Of a stretch of DNA of 64,000 nucleotides, positions 29,993 to 41,092 are shown one piece after another. A program made the position numbers and the translations under genes. Positions within the stretch are counted from its first letter, which is position 1, and each line of letters starts with the position of its first letter. The stretch spans positions 1,902,830 to 1,966,829 of the forward strand of contig OX123191.2 of NCBI GenBank assembly GCA_944739405.2, given 5' to 3'. Source of the stretch: Euclidia mi (taxonomy: Eukaryota; Arthropoda; Insecta; Lepidoptera; Erebidae). The notes beneath the pieces were generated by a model. That model saw nothing but the letters and a program-made list of their open reading frames with translations. It was not told where the DNA came from and made no database searches.

Positions 29993-30155
29993 TGTAATAG
30001 AGATAAGACTAGGGCAACACTAGTTCCGGTCAAGACGCCAATAAAAAATGTAAAGGTCACTTCCGGTGGGGTGGCATTAGGTTATAAGAGGATTATAACA
30101 ATAAACTCATCATATTAATTTAATCAGTGTTTATTATTAACATCCAAACATTACA
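29993..30155 (+). repeat. 3' LTR of Gypsy element
   Basis: 163 bp, TGTAATAGAG to AACATTACA. No difference from the 5' LTR found by eye. Followed by the TSD GGTAC (30156-30160). Confidence 0.9.
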
Positions 30156-30678
30156 GGTACCTACAACGCAAATTTGCTCGGTTTTTATACAAAAAGTTAT
30201 ATGGCTTCTACCCTTATTTATATCCGTCTCTGTTCGTGTCTGGCATGGTAGGCCTCGACACATTATTACTACGTCGTAAATGTAAATTAGTTCTACATTA
30301 TTTTTTATTGTTACATAACCAAATTGACGATTCTAATACGTTGTCACGCTGTTCGATCTCAGCACCGAACCAATATACGCGAGTGCGCTCGCGGCGCCTA
30401 CTCGCCGCACCGCAGGTACGAACCTGCACCGCGCAGTACGCGCCTACTACTGAGGCACTCACACTGCTCAATAATATTATTGGAAAATATCCTGATGTTG
30501 ACATATTTGTCACCAAATTGTATATCTTTTTAATTATATGTAAAATGTTTTTTGAAAATTACTAATGAATATTACAAAATAAGTTAATGTTATGTACCTA
30601 CCTAAATGTAATGGCTCACTACACGTTTTGGGCAACTGTAAGTGTAGTGAGCAGTTGTATATTAAATAAATAAATACT
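30156..30678 (+). pseudogene. LINE RT C-terminal remnant, right part and 3' UTR
   Basis: Continues the protein broken at 25445: QRKFARFLYKKLYGFYPYLY, MVGLDTLLLRRKCKLVLHYF, TEALTLLNNIIGKYPDVDIF. It ends in a 3' UTR with an ATTAAATAAATAAATAC tail at about 30661-30676. A one-base difference at the junction breaks the frame. It represents the older LINE into which the Gypsy element inserted. Confidence 0.7.
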
Positions 30679-31552
30679 ACGAAATCAATGCCCATTTTTC
30701 TTAGAGACGCCGGAGACGCCCAGGTGTGAACCGTCAAAAATCGTAGTAGTTGTTATTGCATTTGATAAAAGAGTGTTAAACTAGAGTTTTGAGATTGATT
30801 AGAGGTCGGCCACATTCATAGTTTTATTACAAGAAGTACTTTTTTTAGTTAAAAAAACATTAGGTGTGTACGTACTTTTGTTAGGATAATTACAGTATTT
30901 CGTAGTTTTGAGTAGAAAGGAATGAGTTAATCGTTTGGTAAGGGTAGAAATTCGAAAGAAAAAGCCAGAAGTCGTAAGAAATCCACAAACATTCACAATG
31001 CGCACGAGCAAAAAAAATAACAAACAAAATAAATTGAATATGACATTATTGACATTAACTAAGAGTCAAAAAAGTGTTGCCATTTTACAGTTGTAAAATG
31101 ATAATATTTATTAATTGATATAGATTTTTGTCATCATAGGTTACCTATATACATATCTATATATTTGATTCAAAACAGAACTTATTTGTAGTTAATCGCA
31201 TATATTTCTCAAAAATACACAAAATACACAAAAAAAAATGTTAAGGACCAAATAATGATTTGCTAGTCACGCTAGTCACTAACATTTTGAGTAGATAAAA
31301 TGTGAAATCGATTAAGATAATCGATTTAATATTATGAATTCTTTACTGGCAATTTCTGATCTATTACGTGTTGGCCATTCAGACGTTAACACATCTTTTT
31401 AAACCTATTTATTGGTTATGTTTCTCGGCACACCTTTAGTAATGCCTATAAATTAAGTTATAAATAAAAAGGATTATTCATCAACAAATTGAAACTCTAT
31501 TGTCCTGTTCATGAGTTCGAAACTGGGCCAGAACGATTTCTGGCCTTTTGAT
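30679..31552. other. Intergenic, no recognised feature
   Basis: AT-rich, no supported open frame. A small ACATAATAAATATTATTAC-like string near 31545-31565 may be the (TAA)-type target of the LINE that follows. Confidence 0.45.
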
Positions 31553-31721
31553 AATAAATATTATTACAAATCAAAGAAACCATAAAATATATTAAGAACA
31601 TATTGCCAAAATATTACGAAGATGAATGACATATAATGTCATAGGAAAGATGTGATTAAACAAACAAAAACTTGATAAATGAGAATACAAATGAGATTTA
31701 AACAAATAAAACCATGATAAA

Positions 31722-34700
31722 ATGTTGACAAGAGCAGCTGCTGCACGCCTCAGATCCCCGGGCTCGTCGCTCAGCTCCGCCTCACAGCCGCCGGCACCTG
31801 CACCAGCGTCGTCGGTGAGTGTTGAGGCGTCAAGCTCGTCGAGCGACGAGTATTTCTCTCCGCCGACGTCGCCACCACCTGTACGTCGGCGTGGGAGAGG
31901 CCGGCCACCGACACAATTGAGACCCCGAGGCCCACCGGTCTCGAACAGGGCCCCCGCTACCGGTGGTGATGTGCACCGCATGAGATGGACAAGTTCAATG
32001 AATGAAAACGTCATGCGAGCATATTTTGTGGCCACAGAGGGAGGAACTAACCTCAGTGCGTACCGTGATCGAATGCTGCCTTTGTTTCAGGCGCTTGAGC
32101 CAGCTGTCAACGTGTCAACACAACGGCTATCGGATCAAGTGCGGGCCATCCAGCGGTGTCATCTGCTGGATGATACCGTGCTTGAGAGACTTCGCTCTGA
32201 CGTGCGGAGAAGACTCCCCATCACTTCTTCATCGCAAACTGGGACAGAGAGTGATCAACAGCAACAGTTATTAACAATTATTAATGTCGTCGATGAAGAG
32301 GTAGATGACGAGACTTCTCATGTAAGTACCCAGTACATTGATCAGTTAAGGAGCACTTTGGAATGTGCTATTGGGGAATACCGACCCATGAATCCAAGTA
32401 TTCGGCCTCGTTTGCCTCGGTTGCCCATGCATAAGAAAAACATAGCGCTAGTGAGTGCCTTAGATTCACTATTGTCAATCTATTTTGACAATAGTAAAAA
32501 TCTCAGCGATACACAGTCAATCCTGTATTGTGCGGCTGTTACGGCATGTCGAGTAGCGGGAGTTAAATTTCCTGTAGATAATACCGCTACTTGACGGTCC
32601 TTTATGGTGCCAGCATGGCAACGCAGGATTGAGAGTCGTATCGCTGAGACTAGGGCACTCATTGGCAAGCTGTCTTCTTTTAGAGCCGGTAATACACGAC
32701 CGAGAGTGATGCGCTTTGTGACTCGGGCCTTCGCGGGAACTGGTATCAGTTCCCAAGATTATTTGTCTCGAGTTCCAGAGCGCATCGTCTTTCTAAAACA
32801 AAAGCTTTATGCATGGGCAAACCGAATTCAGCGATAAAAAAAAGAGTGGATCGATATTTCTTCTTTTTATATGAAAAGTGTGTGTACCGGGGATGGGAGC
32901 ACCCTGATTCCTCGGCCAGTAATGGTGATGGGTGTCGATCAAATGAAGATGCTACTGTTGCATTTTGGCGCAGCATCTGGTCGATGCCCGTCAACCATGA
33001 AGAGGGTGATTGGATTGGGAATGTTGAGCGAGCATGTGAACGAATTCCATCAATGGAGCCAATAAATATAACAACTGACGACATAGCCAGTGCAGTCTGT
33101 CCGTTACAAAATTGGAAGTCAGCGGGACCGGACGGACTGCACAATTTTTAGCTCAAATGGCTCCGAAGTTCGCATGCTTGCTTAGCATCACAATTTCAAT
33201 CATCATTAGAATCAGGGTCGCTGCCTGATTTTTTAACATCCGGCGTTACTCACCTACTTTATAAGTCTGGTTGTACCACGGAACCCAAGAATTATAGGCC
33301 AATTACGTGCTTACCAACGTTATATAAACTTCTTACATCCATTTTGAGAACGAAATTATCTAAACATGTATTTGATAATTCAATTTTATCTGTTTCTCAA
33401 ATCGGATGTAAGAGTGGGGTTCGTGGTACTAAAGAGCTCCTTCTGATAGACATGGCCATTAGCCAACAGATGCGCCGTAACCGAAAGAATCTATCGACAT
33501 GCTGGATAGATTACAAAAAGGCTTACGACTCCGTGCCTCATGCGTGGCTTTTGAGGGTGCTAGAGTTGTACAAAGTAGATACAACTCTACGCACCTTCTT
33601 AAGGGCGAGTATGGGGCAATGGAGGACGGGATGTATAGCGCTATCCAGGGTGTCGATCGACCTTGGGTTGCGGCGCTCCAATAATGATCGAGCGAGGTAT
33701 ATTCCAGGGCGACAGCCTGAGTCCTTTGTGGTTTTGCCTGGCCCTGAACCCCCTAAGTACCTTATTAGAGGCTTCAGGGCTAGGTTATCAGTTGAGGAGA
33801 GGAGGTCATGTTACATCTCACCTCCTTTTCATGGATGACCTGAAATTATTTGCCCCCAACAAACTCCAACTGACTGCATTAATTAAGGTAACTGAAACCT
33901 TTATTAATTATATCAGGATGGAATTTGGTGTGGATAAATGTGCGGTCATGCATGTGAAGAGAGGCAGGATTATGGAATCTCAGGGACACAACTCTCAGAT
34001 TCCATACAACTTAGATCCCCTCTCCCCAACTGAGACCTACAAATACCTGGGTATGTCGCAGTCTTTGAATATTTCTGAGACTGACATGAAACAGACGTTG
34101 CAGGCTCGGTTCTTTGGCCGCCTGAGAAAAGTACTTAACAGTCTTTTATCAGGTGGCAACGAGGTGCGGGCCTGCAACGGGTGGGCCATGCCAGTCCTAA
34201 TGTATTCCTTCGGCATACTCAGGTAGACCCAGACTGAACTAGATGCCCTGGATAGAAAAGTCCGTTCAATGTTGACTGCATCTCGTATGCATCATCCACG
34301 CTCATCGGTAATGAGGCTGTACATCCCGCGGAAATGTGGAGGTCGAGGCTTTTTATGTGCTAAGACCCTCCACAACCGCGAGGTGTGCAACCTCAGAGAT
34401 TATTTTCTGCAGATGAGTGTGGATGTGCATTGCGATGTAATCACTATGGATACCGGATTTACCCCGCTCGCTCTCGCTAAAGTGAACTGGCACAAACCTG
34501 CAGTACTTAGTACTGAGGACCGACGAGAAGTATGGTGGGGCAAGGAGCTGCATGGACGTTTCTACCGGGCCTTACATGGGCCCGATGTAAATTTTAAAGA
34601 TTCTATCTCCTGCAATTGCAATTATGGACGAAGTTGTGATGACAAACAACTACCGGAGGTATATTTTGAGGGATGGGACGGTTGACATATGTCGGGCGTG

Positions 34701-35307
34701 TCAACAACCCGGGGAATCTCTCAGGCATATAGTGTCCGGTTGTTCGAGTCTTGCCAACGGTCAGTATTTGCACAGACACAACCAAGTGGCCAGGATAATC
34801 CATCAGCAACTAGCCCTTAAATATAATCTCGTTGGTTCAGAGGTACCGTACTACAGATATGTGCCCGACCCAGTTCTCGAGAATGGTCGTGCTTTGCTGT
34901 ACTGGGATCGGTCTATCATTACAGACAGGACTATTGTAGCCAATAAGCCTGATATTGTAGTGATAGACCGAGCAGAGCGACTCGCAATGATAATCGATAT
35001 CACCATACCGCATGACGGCAATCTCGTGAAGGCAGAAAAAGAGAAGGAGATTAAATATTTTGACCTAACTTACGAGATTGTTGACATGTGGGATGTGGAT
35101 TCGGCGATCATTGTGCCGATAGTCGTGTCGGTAAATGGGCTTATCGCCAAGAGCCTCGACCAACACCTAAAGAGGCTCGCACTGGGCAGCTGGATCAAGT
35201 CCTTGATGCAGAAGGCAGTTCTTCTCGACAGGGCCTCAGAGACAGGAACTTCCTCACGGCATCGTGAGGAAGTTCCTGTCTCTGAGGCCCTAACCACCGG
35301 TGGCTAG
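31722..35307 (+). pseudogene. R4/Dong ORF, copy A (RT plus RLE), broken
   Basis: N-terminus is Ser/Pro-rich with an AT-hook-like RRRGRGRPP (about residues 53-63). Next comes a Myb-like segment (MRWTSSMNENVMRAYF ... LSDQVRAIQRC). RT follows with AGPDGLHNF, NYRPITCLPTLYKLL, DYKKAYDSVPHAWLLRV, IFQGDSLSPLWFCLALNPL and catalytic FMDDLKLFA (about 33830). HHPRSSVMRLYIPRKCGGRG is typical of R4-group elements. The C-terminus has C-x2-C-x8-H-x4-C (CRACQQPGESLRHIVSGC) and a restriction-like endonuclease (KPDIVVIDR, IIDITIPHD). Lesions: in-frame stops at 32592, 33149 and 34224, a stop plus frame change near 32835, and frameshifts near 33640 and 34600 (with a small deletion). A palindrome alters the last codons. 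Confidence 0.85.
35230..35291. repeat. Perfect 29-bp palindromic hairpin
   Basis: 35230-35258 and 35263-35291 are exact reverse complements (outer AGGGCCTCAGAGACAGGAAC), loop GCAT. It lies at the end of the copy A coding region. Copy B has only the right-hand arm at the matching place (39045-39080, diverged), so the left arm is an inverted duplication particular to copy A. Confidence 0.9.
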
Positions 35308-35440
35308 GCCCCTATACCCGACACCGGTGGGTCTCCGTGGTCCCTTTTATATTTTTAAACCTTTTTTTTAAATGTTGTTTATTAATATAAAATTAACTAT
35401 GTGAAGTGTAATAAATAAAGTGAATAATAATAATAAACAT

Positions 35441-38400
35441 AAACATTGTAAATGTAAACAATACAATTAAACCCAAGAAAAAATGTTGACCAGAGCCAGA
35501 GCAGCGGCACAATTAAGACCCCCGGACTCGTCACTCAGCTCCGCCTCGCTGCCGCCGGCGCCAACAACGCCGGCCATAGCTGAGACGTCGAGCTCATTGA
35601 GTGATGAGTATTTTTCCCCGCCAACGACACTAACACCAGCGCGCCGCCGGGGAAGAGGCCGGCCGCCGTCACGCTTGGGACCCCGAGACCCACCGGTTTC
35701 GAACAAGGCCCCCGCTGCCGGTGGTGATGTACGCCGCATGAGATGGACTCAATCGATGAATAAGAACGTCATGCGGGCATATTTTGTGGCTACAGAGGGA
35801 GGAACCAACCTTACGGCGGACCGTGACCGCTTACTGCCTCTGTTTCAGGCCTTGGAACCAGCTGTTAACGTTTCGGCACAGCAACTGTCGGATCAAGTGC
35901 GAGCCATTCAACGCTGCCGCCTGTTGGATGACGACGCACTTGAGAGGCTACGCTCAGACTTGCGAGGTATCCCTGAAAACCCATCTCTCGCACACAATGA
36001 GGCTCCAATATCGCACGCCTCACTCAGGGCACAAGAAGAAGGCGAGGAAGGGATAGAAAGGGATACACAAGTAAGTACCCAATGCATAGATAAGATAAGG
36101 AGTACTTTGGAGTGCGCTATTGGGGAATATCGGTATGCTACATTAGAAAACAGACCCCGGCTGCCGCGTTTACCCACGCATAGAAAGAATATGGCGCTTG
36201 TGGGAGCCCTGGATTCACTATTGCCTACTTACATAGACACTAGTGAAAATCTTAGTGATACACACTCAATTCTATACTGCGCGGCTGTAGCGGCGTGTCG
36301 AGTGGCTAATATTAAAATACTAAACAGTATTACTATTAGCCCTCGAGATGCCGTCCCGGCTTGGCAGCGTAGAATTGAGCGACGTATTGCTGAGACCAGG
36401 GCACTCATAGGCAAGCTTATCTGCTTCAGGTCGGGCAATACCCGCCCGAGAGTGATGCGTTTTGTGAGTCGGGCGTTTAAGGGGACAGGACTTTGTCCTC
36501 AAGAATATACGTCTCGGGTCACAGAACGCATCGACTTCCTGAAGCAGAAAATCTATGCGTGGGCGAATCGCATCAGGCGGTACAAAAAAAGGATTGACCG
36601 ATATTGCCAAAATCGCGCATTCCAAAGAGACGAGAAGTTGTTTTATAGGAATTAGGAGGGACCTGAACCAGGTGTGGATGATAGGTGTCGACCAGATGAT
36701 GCGAACACGATTGCGTTCTTCTTCGAACATATGGTCGACTCCCGTCAGCCATACAGAAGGTGGCTGGATTGGGGATGTTAAGCGATCATGTGAGGTAATA
36801 TCACCCATGGAGCCCGTAGCCATTGATGCCATGGATGTATATTGTACAGTCCGTCCGTTAGCCAATTGGAAATCGACGGGACCGGACGGATTGCACAATT
36901 TCTGGTTAAAATGGCTACGCAGTGCACATGCTCGCTTGGCATCCCAATTCCAGTCAGCTCTGGATTCAGGATCGCTGCCAAGTTTTATGACAACTGGCGT
37001 TACTCACCTGCTCCACAAATCTGGTAGTATCACGGAGCCTACGATCTATAGGCCGATTACTTGCCTACCGACGGTGTATAAAGTTTTTACATCCATTTTG
37101 GGAACAAAATTGGAATTATATATATTCAATAATAAAATTTTATCTGAGTCTCAAAATGGATGTAGAATCCGGGCACGTGGTACTAAGGAGCTACTCCTTA
37201 TCGACATGGCCATTAGCCAACAGGTTCGCCGTAGTCGAAAGAATCTGGCGACATGCTACATAAGACTGTGCATGTCTACTATAAGAAGGCCTATGACTCT
37301 GTGCCACATACGTGGCTCTTGAGGGTGCTGGAGTTGTACAAAGTAGATGCAACTCTATGCGCCCTCTTGAGGGCATGTATGGGGCAGTGGAGTACGGTGC
37401 TTCGCTATCCAGGATGTCAACAGCCTTGCGGGTATGGCGTACCTGTAAAGATCAAGCGGGGTATTTTCCAAGGCGACAGTTTGAGTCCACTATGGTTCTG
37501 CCTAGCACTGAACCCGCTGAGCACTTTGCTCGAGAGTTCAGGGCTAGGCTATTGGTTGCAGACTAGAGGTCAAGTTATTTCTCACCTCCTTTTCATGGAT
37601 GACCTCAAACTATTTGCCCCCACTGACCTCCAATTAACCGAGTTACTAAAGATAACTGAAAGCTTTAGTAATTCAATTAAGATGAAGTTCGGTGTGGATA
37701 AATGTGCGGTCATGCATGTAAAGCGAGGCAGGAGTGTGGAATCTGATAGTATAGAGCTCTCAGATTTCACACAACTTAGATCTCTCTCTGCAACGGAAAC
37801 CTACAAATATCTGGGTATGTCGCAGGCATTAGGCATTGATGACGCTGGCATGAAACAGGCATTGCAGGCACGTTTCTTTGGCCGCCTGAAGAAAGTCTTA
37901 AAAAGCTTTTTATCGGGCGGAAATAAGATGCGTGCCTGTAACGGTTGGGCCATGCCCGTCTTAATGTACTCCTTCAGCATACTCAGATGGACTCAAACAG
38001 AATTGAACGCCTTGGATAGGAAAGTTCGATGTCTACTCACGACATACCGGATGCATCACCCGCGTTCGTCGGTGATGAGATTGAACATCCCGCGCAAGTG
38101 TGGGGGCCGTGGCTTCTTGAGTGCCAAGACCCTCCACAATCGCGAGGTGTGCAATCTCAGATAATACTTTCTCCACACCGACGCGGGTGTGCACCGAGAT
38201 GTGGTCGCAGTGGACAGAGGGCTTACCCCGCTGGGTCTGGCTAAAGAGAACTGGCGCAAACCTGCCGTACTTGGTGTAGAGGAGCACAGGGAAGTATGGA
38301 AAGGTAAAGAGCTGCATGGACGTTTTTACCGGGCCTTGCATGGGCCCGACGTAGATTTCCCAGCGTCGGTGTCCTGGCTGCGTTTTGGCGATATTTTCGC

Positions 38401-39232
38401 CGAAACAGAAGGTTTTGTCTTTGCGATTATGGACGAAGGTGTCATGACGGACAACTACCGGAAGTATATTCTAAGGGATGGGACGGTCGACATATGTCGG
38501 GCATGTCAGCAGCCTGGTGAATCGCTTAGACATATAGTATCCGGTTGTTCTCGTCTTGCCAACGGTGAATATTTGCATAGACACAACCAAGTAGCCAATA
38601 TTGTCCACCAGCAACTTGCCTTAAAGTACCAACTTGTCGACTCTGAAATACCGTACTACAGATATGTGCCCGACCCAGTTCTTGAAAATGGTCGTGCAAC
38701 TCTGTAATGGGATCGGTCTAACATTACTGACAGAACTATTGTGGCTAACAAGCCGGACATAGTGGTGATAGACCGATTAGAGCGCCTTGCAATGATCATT
38801 GACGTCACCATACCCCATGACGAGAATCTCGTGAAAGCCGAAAAAGATAAACAAATTAAGTATTTGGACCTGGCTCACGAGATTGTTGACATGTGGGATG
38901 TTGACTCGGCTCTCTCGATCATTGTACCGATAGTCGTGACCGTAAATGGTCTTATTGCCAAGAGCCTCGACCACCACCTCAAGAGGCTCTCGTTAGATGG
39001 CTGGATCAAGTCCTCTATACAGAAGGCAGTATTGCTGGACACGACACGCATCGTACGGAGGTTCCTTTCTCTGGAGCCCTAACCACCGGTAGCTTGGTCC
39101 CTGTGCCCAATGCCGGGGGTCTCCGTGGTCCCATTTTATATATTTAATTTAGTTCTTAGTGTGAAATTTATTAAGTATGTGAAATGTGACTGTGAGAAGA
39201 ATATTTAATAAACGACATAATAATAATAAATC
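35441..39232 (+). mobile_element. R4/Dong-type LINE, copy B
   Basis: Tandem with copy A: starts just after the TAA tract at 35424-35440, with ORF 35483-39082, 3' UTR GGTCTCCGTGGTCCCATTTT, and an end in CATAATAATAATAAAT (39218-39232). The two copies share domain order and most residues, but differ enough (about ten changes in the 90 residues around CRACQQPGESLRH) that they are separate insertions or an old duplication. Confidence 0.75.
35483..39082 (+). pseudogene. R4/Dong ORF, copy B (RT plus RLE), broken
   Basis: The first 390 codons are open: Ser/Pro-rich start, AT-hook-like RRRGRGRPP (about residues 54-62), Myb-like MRWTQSMNKNVMRAYF ... LSDQVRAIQRC, then QRRIERRIAETRALIGKL. RT continues in other frames at 36555-37322 (TGPDGLHNFWLKW, IYRPITCLPTVYKV) and 37253-38164 (IKRGIFQGDSLSPLWFC, catalytic FMDDLKLFA, HHPRSSVMRLNIPRKCGGRG). 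The zinc motif and RLE follow at 38189-39082 (CRACQQPGESLRHIVSGC; KPDIVVIDR; IIDVTIPHD). Lesions: frameshift near 36600-36650 (stop 36653), another near 37255, stops at 38162 and 38705. It encodes no working protein but is better preserved at the N-terminus than copy A. Confidence 0.85.
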
Positions 39233-40013
39233 TTTATTTGCTAAAATATGGGTAAACAGTACATAGATCTTACGGAGTCTAAAACAAAGTATCACCATAT
39301 TTTGCTGTTAGGCATGCAAAGTTGGTACACAATCTATACAATTTTAAATTACATTAAATTTTATATAAGAAAAAGATATGTCGGTAATCAAAAGTCACAC
39401 ATTAAATAATCCAACTTAACTAATTGTCAATTAAATAACTCAAATGTCGAAAAATTATTATAATTAAATTTATATGATAGTCAATGTAGAACAAAACATT
39501 GTAAACTATTATTAATTAATTTATTGTATATATTAAATAACAGTTACGTCAAAGAATTACAAAAGGTAAAACTATTATGGCATGAATAATTTGTCCATTA
39601 AATATTCGCCAATAGTGTAGTAGCACTTTTCTATAAATATTTTTCTTTAAGCTTCCTCTTTAAAAACTCAGAATTTGTTGTCTATAATATTACCTTTGGC
39701 AAATGGTTGTAAATACGCGGTGCCATACAAAATGCGCTATTGTTAAACAATGTTGTTTTATTTTGAGGACAACATATTCTTAAGCAATGTCGTTTACATT
39801 TGTAATTCTTAAAGTTGTTTAAATTATTTCTGACATACATTACAATTTCCTATATATAAATACAAGGCAATGTTGAAATACCAAGCTTTTTAAAATGAGG
39901 TTTACAACTGTCAGTTTGTTTAATTCCGCAAATTGCTCTTATGCACCTTTTCTGTGTAATAAATGCCATTTCTTTATATGCTGTATTACCCCAGTAAAAA
40001 AATAATAAATTAT
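39233..40013 (-). pseudogene. LINE RT C-terminal remnant with 3' UTR
   Basis: Too broken for long open frames, but the minus strand reads FYWGNTAYKEMAFITQKRC followed by IRAICGIKQTDSCKPHFKKL, GISTLPCIYI, then RNNLNNFKNYKCKRHCLR, FNNSAFCMAPRIYNHLPK and SEFLKRKLKEKYL. This is the C-terminal region of a jockey/CR1-type LINE. The 3' UTR runs to the copy B boundary (AAATAAAGATTTATT-like end at 39233-39240). 5'-truncated at about 40013. Confidence 0.7.
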
Positions 40014-40026
40014 ATATTATTATATT

Positions 40027-40087
40027 AATAAAGTGTCATCAGTGCTACTCAGTGTTTCCTTCCAATCCCGTTACCCCGTCCGTAACA
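40027..40087 (+). repeat. 3' terminal fragment of solo-LTR family
   Basis: AATAAAGTGTCATCAGTGCT, ACTCAGTGTTTCCTTCC and CCCGTTACCCCGTCCGTAACA match the last 61 bp of the solo LTR (44826-44886) with one visible difference. Confidence 0.8.
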
Positions 40088-40108
40088 ATATATTATAAAT
40101 TTGTACAT

Positions 40109-40166
40109 CATCATCAGCCCTTTACAGTCCACTGCTGGACTAAGCCTCTCCTTTGAAAGGAGGAAA
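40109..40166 (-). mobile_element. SINE family 4, 3' end fragment
   Basis: CATCATCATCAGCCCTTTAC, AGTCCACTGCTGGACTAAGC and CTCCTTTGAAAGGAGG correspond to the 3' end of the family 4 SINE (compare 62180-62251 reversed). Confidence 0.7.
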
Positions 40167-40344
40167 TAAAAATTAAATTTGTACATATTGCTCTAAATAA
40201 CATAGTCATGTATGTGCATTTAACATCATATTTCAAAATACCGATCTAAGCTGATAATATGCAATAAATATTTAAGCAGATAAGCAATCTATAATATCAA
40301 ATGTTTAGCTGTTATCGATACTGTCGATTATAAAGAATATACAT

Positions 40345-40490
40345 AACTTCACGCCTTTTATCCCAGAAGTGGTAAGCAGAGGGACACACCCACATTTCGC
40401 CATTTATTGCATGGCACATTGTTAAGCGAGCGATAATTAACATTTATTAATACATACATTACTACTTCATTATAAAGAACTGAGGGCAAA
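40345..40490 (-). mobile_element. SINE fragment of hybrid type
   Basis: TTCACGCCTTTTATCCCAGA, CACACCCACATTTCGCC, GGCACATTGTTAAGCGAGCG and ATAATTAACATTTATTAATA follow the 3' half of the hybrid SINE at 42341-42605 in order. The head is missing. Confidence 0.6.
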
Positions 40491-40551
40491 TAGATACACT
40501 CGTACATACACGAATACATTGACGTCGAAAATGAAAATTTATAATTTTCAT

Positions 40552-40913
40552 ATACTAGCTATTGCCCGCGGCTTTGGAGATCGGTTATCGCCACTAAAGG
40601 TATCCCATGTGCTATTCTAATGTATGAGCTAAATTATTGCAAAGTTTCCTCAACTACGATCAGTAGTATTCGCCTGGAAAAGCAACAAACATCTATTATC
40701 TATCTATCCTCACAAACCTTCGTGTTTATATTTTTACTAGACGTCGCCAGCGGCTTCGCCCGCCTAAATTATACATTCCCTTCCACTTGAATCATTCCAT
40801 CTATTAAAAAAAAACGGATTAAAATCCGTTGCGTAGTTTTTAAGAATTAAGCATACATAGGGACCGACAGACAGAAGACAGACTTTGTTTTATACTATGT
40901 AGTGAAGACAACT
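40552..40913. repeat. Lepidopteran interspersed repeat (GCCCGCGGCTT type)
   Basis: Two blocks, ACTAGCTATTGCCCGCGGCT (40550) and ACTAGACGTCGCCAGCGGCT then TCGCCCGCC (40737), precede GGATTAAAATCCGTTGCGTA, GACCGACAGACAGAAGACAG and ACTTTGTTTTATACTATGTA. I know this layout from common, poorly classified repeats of moths and butterflies. Another copy is at 63875-63990. The hairpin-like AACGGATTAAAATCCGTT lies at 40812. Confidence 0.5.
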
Positions 40914-41014
40914 CCATTGGATGAATCTTGTGTGGGAGACTTTACAAATATACAATCAACGGACACAATAGTCACCCAGACTTGAAACAACAATTTAATT
41001 GATCATACAAAGTG

Positions 41015-41092
41015 TTGTCTCGTGTGGGGTTCGAACCCACGGCAGTGTCAAGCGGTGGGGAGGCCACTTCTACGCTAACCATGCTGTCAATA
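41015..41092 (-). mobile_element. tRNA-like SINE remnant
   Basis: On the minus strand, GACAGCATGGTTAGCGTAGA (A-box-like) and GTGGGTTCGAACCCCACACG (B-box GGTTCGAACCC) are about 45 bp apart, as in a tRNA-derived SINE head. I find no matching body. Confidence 0.5.

Larger units (their letters stand above)
25446..30155 (+). mobile_element. Ty3/Gypsy LTR retrotransposon, apparently complete
   Basis: 4710 bp with 163-bp LTRs at both ends (25446-25608 and 29993-30155) that look identical, a primer site, gag, pol and a purine tract. There is no envelope-like frame after pol, so it is a retrotransposon rather than a retrovirus-like element. The Gag with two zinc knuckles, PBS of tRNA-Ser type and short LTRs fit the Mag-like group of Gypsy elements (inference). 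Intact frames and identical LTRs argue for very recent insertion, into an old LINE. Confidence 0.92.
31553..35440 (+). mobile_element. R4/Dong-type LINE, copy A
   Basis: About 3.9 kb: 5' UTR, one decayed ORF (31722-35307), a 3' UTR with GGTCTCCGTGGTCCCTTTT, and an end in GTGAATAATAATAATAAAC (35421-35440). (TAA)n is the known target of Dong elements. The 5' edge is approximate. Copy B follows directly, head to tail. The TAA tract at 35424-35440 is shared by both. Confidence 0.75.
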
